Positions 8,065 through 17,183 are shown, counted from the first letter of the stretch. The stretch: 61,637 nucleotides of DNA from Alteribacillus iranensis (GCF_900113025.1 NZ_FONT01000002.1:442201-503837); one strand, 5' to 3'. Translations and numbers: made by a program. The notes: generated from the letters alone by a model not told the origin.

Positions 8065-8808
8065 GTGAAGAAATTAATTATTAATGGTGACGACTTCGGT
8101 TATTCTCGCGGAGTAAATTTTGGGATTATCGATGCGTATCAATGCGGTATGCTGACTTCCGCTACCATTCTATCTAACATGCCAGGTGCCTGCCATGCTT
8201 ATGACTTAGCGTCGATCCATCCCGGCCTCGGTGTCGGCGTCCATTTAAATCTTACGTTAGGAACACCTATCCGTTCCGACCTTTCTTCTTTGACACAGGA
8301 CGATGGGACGTTTCATCCCCGTTCTTATTATCAAGAAGGCGGTGAAGTGGACCTGGAAGAAGTGTTGGCGGAGTGGACGTGCCAGATCGAGGAAGTGATC
8401 AAGGGAGGCATCCATCCTACTCACCTTGACAGCCACCATCATATTCATTCCTATCCTGGGATCACTGATATCTTTCTTCGTGTCGCGGAGAAATTTCAGC
8501 TTCCCACTCGTGTCTACGATCCCTTACAGCAGCCGACTTCTCCGGGACGACGGACGCCGGATCTCTTTATAGAAGATATTCGAGAGCTTCAGCGGTCCCC
8601 TCATGAGCTTGCAGACTATGTAGGAGAGGCGGGCGTGATCGAAGTAATGACCCATCCGGCTTATTTGGACAAACCGTTGATGGACCAATCTTCGCTACTC
8701 TACCCAAGACTCGAAGACTTTGCCCACTTAACGGATGAGACGAGAAAAAAGACACTCGAAGATAGTGGTCTTTTCGCCTTCACGACGTATCGATGTCTTA
8801 CGGAGTGA
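8065..8808 (+). CDS. ChbG/HpnK (YdjC) family carbohydrate deacetylase
   Basis: The 247-residue protein has the YdjC fold. NGDDFGYSRGVNFGIIDAY at the N-terminus gives the metal-binding Asp, GVHLNLTLGTPI follows, and THLDSHHHIHSYP provides the metal-binding histidines (around residue 120). The family removes N-acetyl groups, for example from diacetylchitobiose (ChbG) or hopanoid precursors (HpnK). The start is GTG at 8065 with GAAAGGGGA upstream. The nearby ATG at 8063 runs into a stop at once. The gene is 29 bases after ypmS, so the three genes probably form one operon. The substrate here is not determined, and no chitobiose PTS genes are nearby. Confidence 0.87.
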   Translation: MKKLIINGDDFGYSRGVNFGIIDAYQCGMLTSATILSNMPGACHAYDLASIHPGLGVGVHLNLTLGTPIRSDLSSLTQDDGTFHPRSYYQEGGEVDLEEVLAEWTCQIEEVIKGGIHPTHLDSHHHIHSYPGITDIFLRVAEKFQLPTRVYDPLQQPTSPGRRTPDLFIEDIRELQRSPHELADYVGEAGVIEVMTHPAYLDKPLMDQSSLLYPRLEDFAHLTDETRKKTLEDSGLFAFTTYRCLTE

Positions 8809-8820
8809 CTGAAGGACACA

Positions 8821-8892
8821 AGAGAAGCCGCTTTCGAAAACCTGTTCCATGACTCGTTCATGGAGCATGCTTTTGGCTTTCTCTCCTATTTT
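8821..8892 (+). terminator. Nested hairpin after chbG, with pieces like the TCATGAGAC repeat
   Basis: AGAGAAGCC (8821) pairs with GGCTTTCTCT (8874) with one bulge. Inside lies TCCATGA-CTCGT-TCATGGA (8846-8864), and a T-run follows at 8887-8892. It could end transcription of the ypmR operon. The inner arms and the later GTCTTATGA (8898) resemble the hairpin repeats at 15.2 and 51.6 kb. Confidence 0.5.
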
Positions 8893-8954
8893 TTGGTCTT
8901 ATGAATTTGTTTTTTCGTGTGACATCCACTTTCGTCACTTGCTCTCCCTTACAT

Positions 8955-8997
8955 AAAAAAACCGGCCGCTTCGCCTGAGCAGGGCCGGTTTTTCTTG
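8955..8997 (+). terminator. Strong rho-independent terminator
   Basis: AAAAAACCGGCC-gcttcgcctgagcag-GGCCGGTTTTT is a GC-rich stem with a T-run on the plus strand and an A-run on the other side. It closes the ypmR-ypmS-chbG transcription unit. Confidence 0.85.
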
Positions 8998-9019
8998 AAA
9001 AATAGGAATGTATTCACGG

Positions 9020-9323
9020 AGTGATGTCTAGCTGCAGGCGCCATCGGCTCGAGGTCGCTTCAACCCGCTCTGCGGCGGCAAGCCTCCTCAGCGGATTTCC
9101 AGCGCTTGTCGCATAACGGTTCTTCTGCTAGAAGCGCAAACGTCCTGTTTGCAACGCAGAAGCCAGCACGTCCTGTGCAAGTGCCTTGCGCTTTTCTTGT
9201 TTGTCTAGCTTCAGCGCCTACTCGCTCGAGGTCACTTCAGGCCTTTGCAGAAGCCGAAAAGCGACTTCTGTCAAAGGCCTTCCAGTGCTTGTCGCTCGTG
9301 AGCAAGGCGCTTCGCTTTTCTTG
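9020..9323. repeat. Dispersed repeat block abutting the chemoreceptor stop codon
   Basis: Two copies of the dispersed repeat run back to back: TGTCTAGCTGCAGGCGCCAT to GCGCTTTTCTTG (about 9027-9200) and TGTCTAGCTTCAGCGCCTAC to CGCTTTTCTTG (about 9202-9322). They carry the recurring words CTCGAGGTC, GCTTGTCGC and CGCTTTTCTT. The block ends exactly where the chemoreceptor gene ends, so it forms that gene's 3' untranslated end. Confidence 0.8.
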
Positions 9324-11081
9324 TTAATATTTAAATTGGCGTACGACTGAATGAAGATCTTCTGCAAGCTTTGCTAAGTCTTCTGTATTATTCGTAACTT
9401 CCTCCATGGACGTGCTTGTTTGCTGGGACGAAGCAGACGTTTGTTCGATGCCTGCTGCCGCTTGCTCTGAGATGGATGCGATGTTTTCAATCGATGCATT
9501 CATTTCCTGGGTGCTCGCCGCAATGGTCCGCAGGTTTTCCGAAGTCGCTTCAATGTGACTCGTCATATCGGTCACAGCTGCTTGGATATCTTCAAATTTT
9601 TCACCGGTGTCTTTAATTTTGACGGTGCCTTGTTCTACTTCGTGATAGCCGCCTTGCAGGGAGTCCGTGACGACACTGGCTTCCTGTTGAATGCTCGTCA
9701 CGATGTTGGTGATATCTGACACAGAAGCAGTTACTTGCTCGGCTAGTTTTCTTACTTCATCGGCGACGACGGCGAAGCCTCTGCCTTGTTCACCGGCACG
9801 AGCGGCTTCAATCGCTGCATTTAAAGCTAACAAATTGGTCTGTTCCGATATGTCTTTAATGACAGAAATAAGCTTTGAAATTTCTTGAGTATGATCGTTT
9901 AATCCACGTACTTTTTGCACGGCATCATGGACAATTCCATCGATGCGTTCCATTTGCGACATGGACTCATTCATCAGTTCACTGCCCTCTCTTGTCATTC
10001 CGAGAACTTCCTGGGAGGACGATTCAATGTGCTGACTGCTTTGATCAGCCGCTTCCATTTCTGCGACATACGTTTGCATATTCTGTGATAATTCATTCGC
10101 GTGGCCGGCCTGCGTTTCTGCCCCGGATGCTAATTCCTGCATGGTCACTGCGATTTGCTCAGATCCCGTCTTCACTTCATTCGCGGATTGGCTGAGCTCC
10201 TCGCTTTGCCCGGTGACCGTCTCCGAAGCACCGGCGACTTTGGCAATAATGGTTTGCAATTTCGACTGCATGCCATTCATCGCTTTCGCCAGCTGTCCGA
10301 CTTCATCGTTTGACTGAATGGAGAGCGGTTCCTGAGTCAAATCTCCCTCCGCCATCGCATCCATTTGCTCCGACACTTGCTTGATCGGCCTCGTAATCCG
10401 GTTGGAAAAGACCCAGATCACGAGGATGCCAATGACGAGCGCCACTCCTATCACTACAATGTTCATGATGCCAATATCTTGAGCGGGCTCGTTAAAATCA
10501 AACATATACGTACTAGCTGTTACGACCCATCCCCAATGAGGGTCCATTTTCGAGTAAGCTACTTTATCGACAATCTGGCTTTCATCTTCCGGATGCGGCC
10601 ATTCATAATATGTAAAACCGCCCCCGTTCTGGCCTTGTCGAGTCATCTCCTGGACAAATTTTTGACCACTGGAGTCTTCATCTTCCCAGCTGTCCTCGCC
10701 TTCTATCGCGGGATGAGCGAGAGAAATTCCTTCCACGTTGTCAATGAAAAGATAGCCGTTTTCTCCGAGATCGATGTTTTCATTAATCGGACGGGTGCCA
10801 TCTTCGTTCTTTTCCCCTAAAATAGCGACTTTCACCTGTTCCTGAGCTTCCTCTAACGGGATTCTTCCCGCTTCGACTTCTTGATGTAAGGTGTCGATCA
10901 TCTCGAGCGTCATTTCTACGCTGTTTTGTAAGTTTGTTTCCCCTAATTCGTCTAAGCTCTTACTGCTGTTCGTATAACTGAAAATCCCTAAAAATACCAT
11001 CGGGACAATGAGCAGCAAGACAGAAATTAATATGAGTTTCTGTTTAATCGATGTATTTCTCATCCTATTTCGCACGAACAT
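9324..11081 (-). CDS. Methyl-accepting chemotaxis protein with Cache sensor
   Basis: The 585-residue chemoreceptor has TM1 at about 14-36, an extracellular single-Cache sensor (37-203) with [20 protein letters not shown], and TM2 at about 205-226. A HAMP domain ([20 protein letters not shown]) and a long cytoplasmic coiled coil follow. The CheA/CheW contact tip is [20 protein letters not shown] with [17 protein letters not shown]. It should pass ligand binding to CheA and so to the flagellar motor. The start is ATG at 11081 with a modest AGGA site. An internal ATG at 11063 has none. It is a single gene. The ligand is unknown, though Cache receptors often bind small carboxylates or amino acids. 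Confidence 0.92.
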   Translation of the reverse strand: MFVRNRMRNTSIKQKLILISVLLLIVPMVFLGIFSYTNSSKSLDELGETNLQNSVEMTLEMIDTLHQEVEAGRIPLEEAQEQVKVAILGEKNEDGTRPINENIDLGENGYLFIDNVEGISLAHPAIEGEDSWEDEDSSGQKFVQEMTRQGQNGGGFTYYEWPHPEDESQIVDKVAYSKMDPHWGWVVTASTYMFDFNEPAQDIGIMNIVVIGVALVIGILVIWVFSNRITRPIKQVSEQMDAMAEGDLTQEPLSIQSNDEVGQLAKAMNGMQSKLQTIIAKVAGASETVTGQSEELSQSANEVKTGSEQIAVTMQELASGAETQAGHANELSQNMQTYVAEMEAADQSSQHIESSSQEVLGMTREGSELMNESMSQMERIDGIVHDAVQKVRGLNDHTQEISKLISVIKDISEQTNLLALNAAIEAARAGEQGRGFAVVADEVRKLAEQVTASVSDITNIVTSIQQEASVVTDSLQGGYHEVEQGTVKIKDTGEKFEDIQAAVTDMTSHIEATSENLRTIAASTQEMNASIENIASISEQAAAGIEQTSASSQQTSTSMEEVTNNTEDLAKLAEDLHSVVRQFKY

Positions 11082-11310
11082 CTTCGTCCTAATGGAACTC
11101 TCACTGCAGAAGTGAGGATTGGTGTTATGATGCCAAAGGTGTGTCGTGCTCTCCCCTCCTCTCTTCCTTAAATATCGGAAGCAGGACGAAATTCTTAAAC
11201 ATTTTGACCTATTTGTTTAAAAAAATGTTACAAAAAAAGGGAGACACGTTTCACCTGTTTAGACGAGAACACAGTAAAATCTGCGCAAAAGACAATCCAT
11301 ACGGAATGCT

Positions 11311-11724
11311 TTATTCGTCCTCAGGGGTTTTAACAGACACGCCCTGTTCGGCAAATACTTTTTTAGCAACCGACAGTGCATTCAGGACACTCGGGAACCC
11401 TGTATACGGAATGAGATGCACGATGCAGCCGACTATCTCTTCCGGTTTTAAACCAACGGACAGCCCCGTTTTAATATGCATTTCAATCTGCGGTTTCCCT
11501 TGAGCCACAAGGGCTGTAATGGTGGTAAGTACTTTTTGTTTATTGTCTATTCCTGGACGTGAATATATGTCTCCAAACGCAAATTCAACAACATATTTGC
11601 TTAAATCAGGAGCAATATCTTTCAATCCTTCGCCGATGTCCATAAAGCCCGTTGGATGGTCATCGCTTGCTTGTGTCAGCTCCTGAATTTTGTCGATCCC
11701 TTGTTGATAACGATCTTTCGCCAT
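11311..11724 (-). CDS. Carboxymuconolactone decarboxylase family protein
   Basis: The 137-residue small helical protein carries the CMD domain (about residues 45-130): FGDIYSRPGIDNKQKVLTTI, GKPQIEMHIKTGLSVGLKPEEI and IPYTGFPSVLNALSVAKKVF. The family includes PcaC-type lactone decarboxylases and AhpD-like peroxidase partners. The AhpD-type CxxC redox pair is absent (one Cys, in EIVGCIVH), so a thiol-redox role is unlikely, while the conserved Glu-x-His is kept. The start has a perfect TAGGAGGAAG ribosome site. It appears monocistronic. I cannot assign a substrate, and no protocatechuate genes lie nearby. Confidence 0.82.
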   Translation of the reverse strand: MAKDRYQQGIDKIQELTQASDDHPTGFMDIGEGLKDIAPDLSKYVVEFAFGDIYSRPGIDNKQKVLTTITALVAQGKPQIEMHIKTGLSVGLKPEEIVGCIVHLIPYTGFPSVLNALSVAKKVFAEQGVSVKTPEDE

Positions 11725-11879
11725 TTTATCTTCCTCCTAGGTTTGATCATGACAGTCCTTCTTTCCCGGTATAGCGCTGGAAAAAATACTATCAACCTGC
11801 TAGTATATAACTTTTTTAAAAATGAATCAATTTTCCTACTTATATATTCGAGCAACTGTAAAAGTCATATCGTGAATTG

Positions 11880-13319
11880 TCATCCTTTCATGAATCTCTT
11901 CCTCTGCCTCGTAATTAGGCTCGCAACGATGTAGCCCAAAAAAGAAAAGCAGACGGGCAAAACGACGGGGTGCATGCCGAAAGGATCTGACCACCATTGA
12001 TAGATAATTCCATAGGAGCCGGCGCCAAGGACAATCGCTGTGATAGCGCCATACTTGTTTCCTTTTGACCAATATAACCCAAGGACGATCGGCCAAATGA
12101 ACGCCGCTTCGAGTCCTCCGAACGCAAATAAGTTTAACCAAATCAGCAAGTCTGGTGGACTTAACGCCATCGCAAACACAGCGATGCCTACAACGGCTGT
12201 CACCCCAAAACTCATTTGTTTTACTTTTTTATGAGACGCCTTTGGTTGCACATAATTGAGATACACATCTTTCACAACGGTTGAACTGACGAGCAAAAGC
12301 AACGAGTCGACGGTGGACATGATAGCTGCCATCGGAGCAGCGAGTACGATGCCTGCCAGCCAATTTGGCAGCACTTCCATCGTAATCATCGGCATCACCG
12401 AGTCAGCGACTTCAATTCCCGGCAATATCGGGCGCGCCATCACTCCAACGAGGTGCATCCCAAACATCATGAACGCCACCACAATCGTGCCAATGATGAG
12501 CGCACGGTGCATACTTTTCGCGCTTTTATACGACATCGCACGAACAGCGACTTGAGGAAGACCGATGACACCAACGCCGACGAGAATCCAAAAAGAAGAG
12601 ACATACTGAGGAGTCAACGTGCCATCATGACCGAACGGCGTAATCAGATTGGGATTCTCTGCCGCTAAATCAGACATAATCTGGCTCATCCCGCCGCCGG
12701 CATAAATCGTCCCAATTAAAATAATAAGTGTGCCAACAAACATAATGATTCCTTGGAGCGCATCCGTCACAGCCACGGCCCGAAATCCACCGATAATCAC
12801 ATAGATAAGAACAGAAACCGCAAAGATAAATAAGGCCGATGTGTACGAAAGCCCGGTCAACGATTCAATTAAACGAGCACCTCCCACCCACTGGGCGGTC
12901 ATTGCAGAAAATAAGAAAATGAGAATGCTCGCCGCACTCAACAATACGACCGCTTTACTGTTGTAGCGCCCTTTTAAATAATCAACCAACGTAATCGCTT
13001 TGTACTGACGGGCTTGGATCGCAAATTTCTTCCCGAGAATCATTAATACGAAATAACCGGTTGCCACTTGAGACATGGAAAGAAGAACCCACCCGAGACC
13101 TTGCGTGTAAGCCGCTCCGGGACCACCGATGAAACTGCTCGCACTTCCGTACGTCGCAATCATCGTCATTGCGAGAATCAATCCGCCCAACTCCCGGCTG
13201 CCGAGAAAATACTCCTGGAGAAAATCATTGGCTTGTCCCATTCGTCCCGCCGACCAAAACCCAATGAAGAAAATAATGACTAAGAATAGAAGCAGCGGTA
13301 ACACGGTATCCCAGTTCAT
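11880..13319 (-). CDS. panF: Sodium/pantothenate symporter
   Basis: This 479-residue, 12-13-segment membrane protein of the sodium:solute symporter family drives pantothenate uptake with Na+. The family signature region GGFRAVAVTDALQGIIMFVG and the Na+-site stretch AAPMAAIMSTVDSLLLLVSS are intact. ATYGSASSFIGGPGAAYTQGLGW is typical of PanF. The start overlaps the stop of the upstream yhdT-like gene by four bases (ATGA), and yhdT-panF is a known gene pair. It probably feeds coenzyme A synthesis, a fitting need beside several CoA-dependent pathways in the window. The last 60 bases before the stop encode a basic cytoplasmic tail. Confidence 0.93.
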   Translation of the reverse strand: MNWDTVLPLLLFLVIIFFIGFWSAGRMGQANDFLQEYFLGSRELGGLILAMTMIATYGSASSFIGGPGAAYTQGLGWVLLSMSQVATGYFVLMILGKKFAIQARQYKAITLVDYLKGRYNSKAVVLLSAASILIFLFSAMTAQWVGGARLIESLTGLSYTSALFIFAVSVLIYVIIGGFRAVAVTDALQGIIMFVGTLIILIGTIYAGGGMSQIMSDLAAENPNLITPFGHDGTLTPQYVSSFWILVGVGVIGLPQVAVRAMSYKSAKSMHRALIIGTIVVAFMMFGMHLVGVMARPILPGIEVADSVMPMITMEVLPNWLAGIVLAAPMAAIMSTVDSLLLLVSSTVVKDVYLNYVQPKASHKKVKQMSFGVTAVVGIAVFAMALSPPDLLIWLNLFAFGGLEAAFIWPIVLGLYWSKGNKYGAITAIVLGAGSYGIIYQWWSDPFGMHPVVLPVCFSFLGYIVASLITRQRKRFMKG

Positions 13320-13597
13320 GACGATTCCTCCTCTTCGTCAAGCGGAACCTCACGAAAAAAGACTTTCACCATAACAAACACAAGAATCATCATGACGATC
13401 GAACCGAGCGCACAGCTATAGAAAAACCACGCCGGCATTCCAAATATGTAACGGTACTCCTCTGCAGGAGAAGAACCAAGACCATACGCGAAACCAAACC
13501 ACCATAGGAAATTGAATAGTACGAGTCCTACACCGATCCAAGCTTCCCGCCGTGCGATGCGAAAACGCGGGTCCCGGTCCTCGTGTTGATTTCTCAT
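13316..13597 (-). CDS. yhdT: YhdT family membrane protein (DUF997)
   Basis: The 93-residue protein has two membrane segments: AWIGVGLVLFNFLWWFGFAY at about 19-38 and YSCALGSIVMMILVFVMVKV at about 60-79. FNFLWWFGFAYGLGSSP with EYRYIFGMPAWFFYSC is the DUF997 signature. The family is found next to panF, as here, where the two overlap by four bases and are surely co-translated. By this context it may be an accessory subunit of the symporter, but no biochemical role is known to me. The GGAGAGGTGTC ribosome site precedes the ATG at 13597. The C-terminal end is acidic. Confidence 0.88.
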   Translation of the reverse strand: MRNQHEDRDPRFRIARREAWIGVGLVLFNFLWWFGFAYGLGSSPAEEYRYIFGMPAWFFYSCALGSIVMMILVFVMVKVFFREVPLDEEEESS

Positions 13598-13687
13598 TTG
13601 ACACCTCTCCTTACCTCTACCAAGACATACACTTCGCCGTCATTGTACCACAGGTCACTTTCTTGTCACCGTTCTTACGCACGTGAA

Positions 13688-13724
13688 AAACCATACCTTT
13701 GCTGTATTGGCAAAAGTATGGTTT
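13688..13724 (-). terminator. Terminator of the SDR gene
   Basis: On the minus strand AAACCATAC-TTTTGC...GCAAAGG-TATGGTTT is a long stem followed by TTC. It lies just after the SDR stop codon and before yhdT. Confidence 0.75.
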
Positions 13725-13730
13725 GGATAG

Positions 13731-14528
13731 TTAGATTCCGGGCTGTTGACCACCATCGACGATCACTTCGGTTCCCGTCATGGAACGAACACAGCCAGAC
13801 GCTAACAGCAGCGCCATATTAGCAACTTCCTCCGGTCTCACCATTTCTCCTAATGGAATGTTATCTGTAATAGCTCGTTTCGCTTCCTCCACGGATATGT
13901 TTTTCATGTCAGCCTGCTGACCCGCTAGCCGTTCCGCTCGCTCCGTTGCTGTATAGCCAGGCGAGATGGCATTAATCGTCACATGATGAGGTGCCAATTC
14001 TTTTGCAATTCCTCTTGTGAAATTAATGATGGCCGCATTGGTCGTGCTTCCTGGCAAAAAGGACGGACTCGGTGTGCGGGCTGCCGCTCCTACAATATTG
14101 ATGATCGTCCCGCTTTTTTGTTGTATCATTTCTTTTCCAACGAGCCTGACCATGCGGACGTAGCCGAGAAATTTCAATGTCCAGGCGTCCGTGAAATACG
14201 AGTCATCGATTTCAAAAAACGAACCGGCTTTCGCAGCCCCGGCGTTATTCACTAAAATATCAATCGATGTAAAAAGTTGATTCGCTTGTAGAAACGCCTG
14301 ATGTATTGATTCCTCCTCCGTCATATCGGCACTCACAGTGTGAACAGAAGTATGGTCGGATAAGCGCGCAGCTTTTAAGGTCGCTTTTGCTTCTTGGAGT
14401 CGATCCTTATCTCTTCCGATAATGAGCACATTCGCCCCCTCTGCGACAAACGCCTTCGCTGCAGCAAGCCCAATGCCAGCACTCCCACCAGTAATGATAA
14501 CGGATTTCCCTTCAAGATTGAGCTCCAT
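13731..14528 (-). CDS. SDR family oxidoreductase lacking the usual catalytic triad
   Basis: This 265-residue Rossmann-fold protein of the classical short-chain dehydrogenase type has the NAD(P)-binding TGGSAGIG at about residue 14, NNAG near 90 and the C-terminal GTEVIVDGG. The catalytic Ser-Tyr-Lys is not where it should be: the Ser region reads NIVGAAA, and the YxxxK position reads GSTTN (followed by AAIINFTRG). So it either uses other residues, belongs to a divergent SDR branch, or is not a standard ketoreductase. An AGGGGGTGGC site lies upstream of the ATG. It lies 77 bases after the gamma-carbonic-anhydrase-like gene on the same strand, so the two may be co-transcribed. The substrate is unknown. 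Confidence 0.85.
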   Translation of the reverse strand: MELNLEGKSVIITGGSAGIGLAAAKAFVAEGANVLIIGRDKDRLQEAKATLKAARLSDHTSVHTVSADMTEEESIHQAFLQANQLFTSIDILVNNAGAAKAGSFFEIDDSYFTDAWTLKFLGYVRMVRLVGKEMIQQKSGTIINIVGAAARTPSPSFLPGSTTNAAIINFTRGIAKELAPHHVTINAISPGYTATERAERLAGQQADMKNISVEEAKRAITDNIPLGEMVRPEEVANMALLLASGCVRSMTGTEVIVDGGQQPGI

Positions 14529-14605
14529 AAGCCACCCCCTCCATTTTTCTTCTCACTCGGCCATGGACCAAATCTGATAGTCGTTGAGAACCGGAAGGGT
14601 GTTGA

Positions 14606-15148
14606 TCAACGGCTCCCTGCTGTTGTGTTTTTATGAAAATAGTCATCGGGATACTTCTTTAAAAGTTCGATGTACTCGTTGGCACTGTTTTGCACCCACC
14701 AGAGCGATTCCCCTTCAAGCTCTTTTTTGACTTTGGCGGGGGACCCTGCTGCGAGCGTCCGGCCAGGGATTCGAGTGCCCACCGAAATCGTGCTGTTTGC
14801 GCCGATCACTGTATCCGATTCGACGACGGTTTCATCGAGAAGAACGGCATTCATGCCAATCACAACATTTGCGCCTAGTTGGCATTCGTGAAGAACGGCA
14901 CCGTGGCCAATCGTATTATAATCTCCTACCCGTGTCCCTTTCTCAGTTACATGCACGACACAATTATCTTGGATGCTCGTGTACTTTCCAATATGAATCG
15001 GACCGAAATCACCACGAATGACCGCTCCAAACCAAATACTGCTTCCTTCTTCGATGGTGACATCCCCAATAATTTGAGCATCCGGTGCCAGAAAAACACC
15101 ATCCGCAATCGAAGGGGTTTTCCCGTTAAACGACAGGATAGAAGCCAT
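14606..15148 (-). CDS. Gamma-carbonic anhydrase-like left-handed beta-helix protein
   Basis: The 180-residue protein has hexapeptide repeats (IGDVTIEEGSSIWFGAVIRG, IGKYTSIQDNCVVHV, VGDYNTIGHGAVLHEC, IGMNAVLLDETVV) forming a trimeric beta-helix. The three zinc histidines fit DNCVVHV and GHGAVLHEC. The C-terminal helix begins near SLWWVQNSANEY. Relatives include B. subtilis YtoA, archaeal Cam and PaaY, a CoA thioesterase of phenylacetate clusters. The start at 15148 (MASILSFNG) is set by AAGGGGAG upstream. The frame runs to 15187 without support. The location beside a CoA-thioester operon makes a PaaY-like thioesterase role conceivable, but that is inference. Confidence 0.88.
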   Translation of the reverse strand: MASILSFNGKTPSIADGVFLAPDAQIIGDVTIEEGSSIWFGAVIRGDFGPIHIGKYTSIQDNCVVHVTEKGTRVGDYNTIGHGAVLHECQLGANVVIGMNAVLLDETVVESDTVIGANSTISVGTRIPGRTLAAGSPAKVKKELEGESLWWVQNSANEYIELLKKYPDDYFHKNTTAGSR

Positions 15149-15238
15149 GTGATTCTCCCCTTTTTCAGTGATTTGCTGCACCACCAATTTTTTAAGTGAA
15201 AATTGTTCATATAGCTTTAAGATTGTGGTTTTTCATGG

Positions 15239-15340
15239 TCATGAGACATAGTTTTCTTGTTATCTCCGTTTTCTTTGTCTTATGAACGCTTCATAGAGCA
15301 GCTTTTTCAGAAAAAATCATGAATGCTTGCTTCATGAAGT
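15239..15340. repeat. 47-bp TCATGAGAC hairpin and following hairpin-like unit
   Basis: TCATGAGAC (15239-15247), 29 pyrimidine-rich bases, then GTCTTATGA (15277-15285) form a 47-base hairpin. The next piece, CTTCATAGAGCAGC to TGCTTGCTTCATGAAG (15289-15339), pairs in the same way. The same 47-base layout recurs three times at 51565-51892, where CTTCATAGAGCAG also reappears word for word. Confidence 0.8.
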
Positions 15341-15387
15341 TTTACCTCACAGTTATAATACATATCTTTCCAGTTATGTTTCTTGGT

Positions 15388-15960
15388 GACCTTGCCCTTG
15401 GATTTTCTTCTTCCAAGGGCGTCATCCTTACTCATTAGTTACGTTCCCAATGCGGTGTCTTCACCCTAGGGCAGTAACACCTCTGGATAATGACCTTTGC
15501 TAGGAAATCCCTTCGTCCTAGGGCACCATCCTTACTGATTAGTTACTCTCCCAATGAGTTCCCTGCATCCTAGGGCAGTAACACCACAGATTAATGACCT
15601 ATCTTGTGAGATTCTTGCTCTCAAGGGAACCATCCCTCGCTTTTTCTCCACTTAACGACCTTGCCCTTGGATTTTCTTCTTCCAAGGGCGTCATCCTTAC
15701 TCATTAGTTACGTTCCCAATGCGGTTTCTTCACCCTAGGGCAGTAACACCTCTGGATAATGACCTTCGCTTGGAAATCCCTTCGTCCTAGGGCACCATCC
15801 TTACTCATTAGTTACGTTCCCAATGCGTGTTCTTCACCCTAGGGCAGTAACACCTCTGGATAATGACCTTCGCTTGGAAACCCCTTCGTCCTAGGGCACC
15901 ATCCTTACTCATTAGATACTCTCCCAATGAGTTCCCTGCATCCTAGGGCATTTATCATAC
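15388..15960. repeat. Tandem array of a 104-bp non-coding unit
   Basis: The unit starts at GACCTT: 15388, 15492, 15596, 15657, 15761 and 15865. Spacing is 104 bases except for the third unit, which is cut to 61. Each full unit holds two CCTAGGGCA words (CCTAGGGCACCATCC and CCTAGGGCAGTAACACC) and ACTCATTAGTTAC. The first and fourth units carry a perfect hairpin GCCCTTGGA-9 bases-TCCAAGGGC (15394-15420 for the first). The array has no ORF above about 60 codons in any frame and stops just short of the thiolase stop codon, so it would form that operon's 3' end. Function unknown. Confidence 0.9.
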
Positions 15961-15968
15961 CAACACTT

Positions 15969-17183
15969 TTACGATTCGTAGCGTTCAACGACCATGGCAA
16001 TACCTTGACCGACGCCAATACACATGGTGGCTAGTCCGTACTGCACTTCTCTTCGTTTCATTTCATGGACAAGCGTAGTTAAGAGACGGGAGCCACTGGA
16101 TCCGAGGGCGTGCCCGAGGGCGATAGCACCGCCGTTGACGTTCACGATGTCGGGATTTAAGCCGAGTTCATCGATACACACGAGCGACTGGGAAGCGAAT
16201 GCTTCATTTAATTCGACTAATCCCAAGTCTGATGTACGGATGCCAGCACGTTTTAATGCCTTGTTTGATGCATTGATTGGACCGAGCCCCATCACTTGTG
16301 GTTCTACACCAGTGGACGCGGCAGAGCGAATGACCGCTATTGGTGTCAAACCGAGCTCTTGTGCTTTTTCTTTACTCATCAAAAGAACCGCGGAAGCTCC
16401 GTCATTCACCCCGGAAGCGTTCCCGGCTGTCACGGAGCCATTCGGAAACAAAGGCTTCAGACTCGATAATTTATCTAGCGTTGTGTTCGGACGAGGATGC
16501 TCATCTTCTTTGATGACCGTTGTTTCTTTGCGGTTGATTTTCGTTTCTACCGGGATGATTTCATCTTCAAATTTTCCGTTTTCCATCGCTTCTTTTGTTT
16601 TCATTTGGCTATGGTAGGCAAATTCATCTTGTGCTTCTCGGGACACCTTAAAACGGTCTGCTACTTCTTGAGCGGTTTCCGGCATGCTGTGAGAACCAAC
16701 CATGTCATGTAGCTTTGGATTCGTAAATCTCCAGCCAATGGTTGTGTCGTATATTTCCATGTTGCCACGCGGGAAGTCTTTTTCAGGTTTCGCCATTACG
16801 AAAGGAGCGCGAGTCATACTTTCCACGCCGCCAGCGATAAAAACCTCCCCTTCATCTAAGGCGATCGCACGTCTCGCGTAGCTGACCGCATCGAGGCCAG
16901 AGCCACATAAACGATTCAGCGTCGTTCCGCCCACTTCTTCTGGCAGCCCGGCTAAGATGGACGCCATGCGTGCTACATTCCGGTTGTCTTCTCCGGCTTG
17001 GTTCGCATTCCCGAGCACCACTTCTTCAATGGAAGCCGGGTCGACTTGTGGGTTTCGTTCCATGAGGCCTTTGATGACATCCGCTATCATATCGTCCGGC
17101 CTTTTATGTTTGAACACACCATTATAACGCCCAACTGCCGAGCGAACAGCATCTACGATTACGACTTCTTTTACTTGTGCCAT
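15969..17183 (-). CDS. Acetyl-CoA C-acyltransferase (3-ketoacyl-CoA thiolase)
   Basis: The 404-residue thiolase cleaves a 3-ketoacyl-CoA with CoA to acetyl-CoA and a shortened acyl-CoA, the last step of beta-oxidation-type pathways. The acyl-carrying Cys is in NRLCGSGLDAV (about residue 92), the catalytic His in [14 protein letters not shown] and the second Cys in CIGVGQG. HALGSSG and IGVGQG differ slightly from the usual HP-x-G-x-SG and GGGQG. It is the last gene of the seven-gene operon, starting three bases after the enoyl-CoA hydratase stop with GGGGGAAT overlapping that junction. It resembles PcaF/PaaJ thiolases of aromatic pathways as much as FadA. Confidence 0.92.
   Translation of the reverse strand: MAQVKEVVIVDAVRSAVGRYNGVFKHKRPDDMIADVIKGLMERNPQVDPASIEEVVLGNANQAGEDNRNVARMASILAGLPEEVGGTTLNRLCGSGLDAVSYARRAIALDEGEVFIAGGVESMTRAPFVMAKPEKDFPRGNMEIYDTTIGWRFTNPKLHDMVGSHSMPETAQEVADRFKVSREAQDEFAYHSQMKTKEAMENGKFEDEIIPVETKINRKETTVIKEDEHPRPNTTLDKLSSLKPLFPNGSVTAGNASGVNDGASAVLLMSKEKAQELGLTPIAVIRSAASTGVEPQVMGLGPINASNKALKRAGIRTSDLGLVELNEAFASQSLVCIDELGLNPDIVNVNGGAIALGHALGSSGSRLLTTLVHEMKRREVQYGLATMCIGVGQGIAMVVERYES

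Noticed and set aside
15388-15960. CRISPR array
   Set aside because: Units are 104 bases and repeat throughout, with no short repeat and unique spacers, and no cas genes occur in the window.
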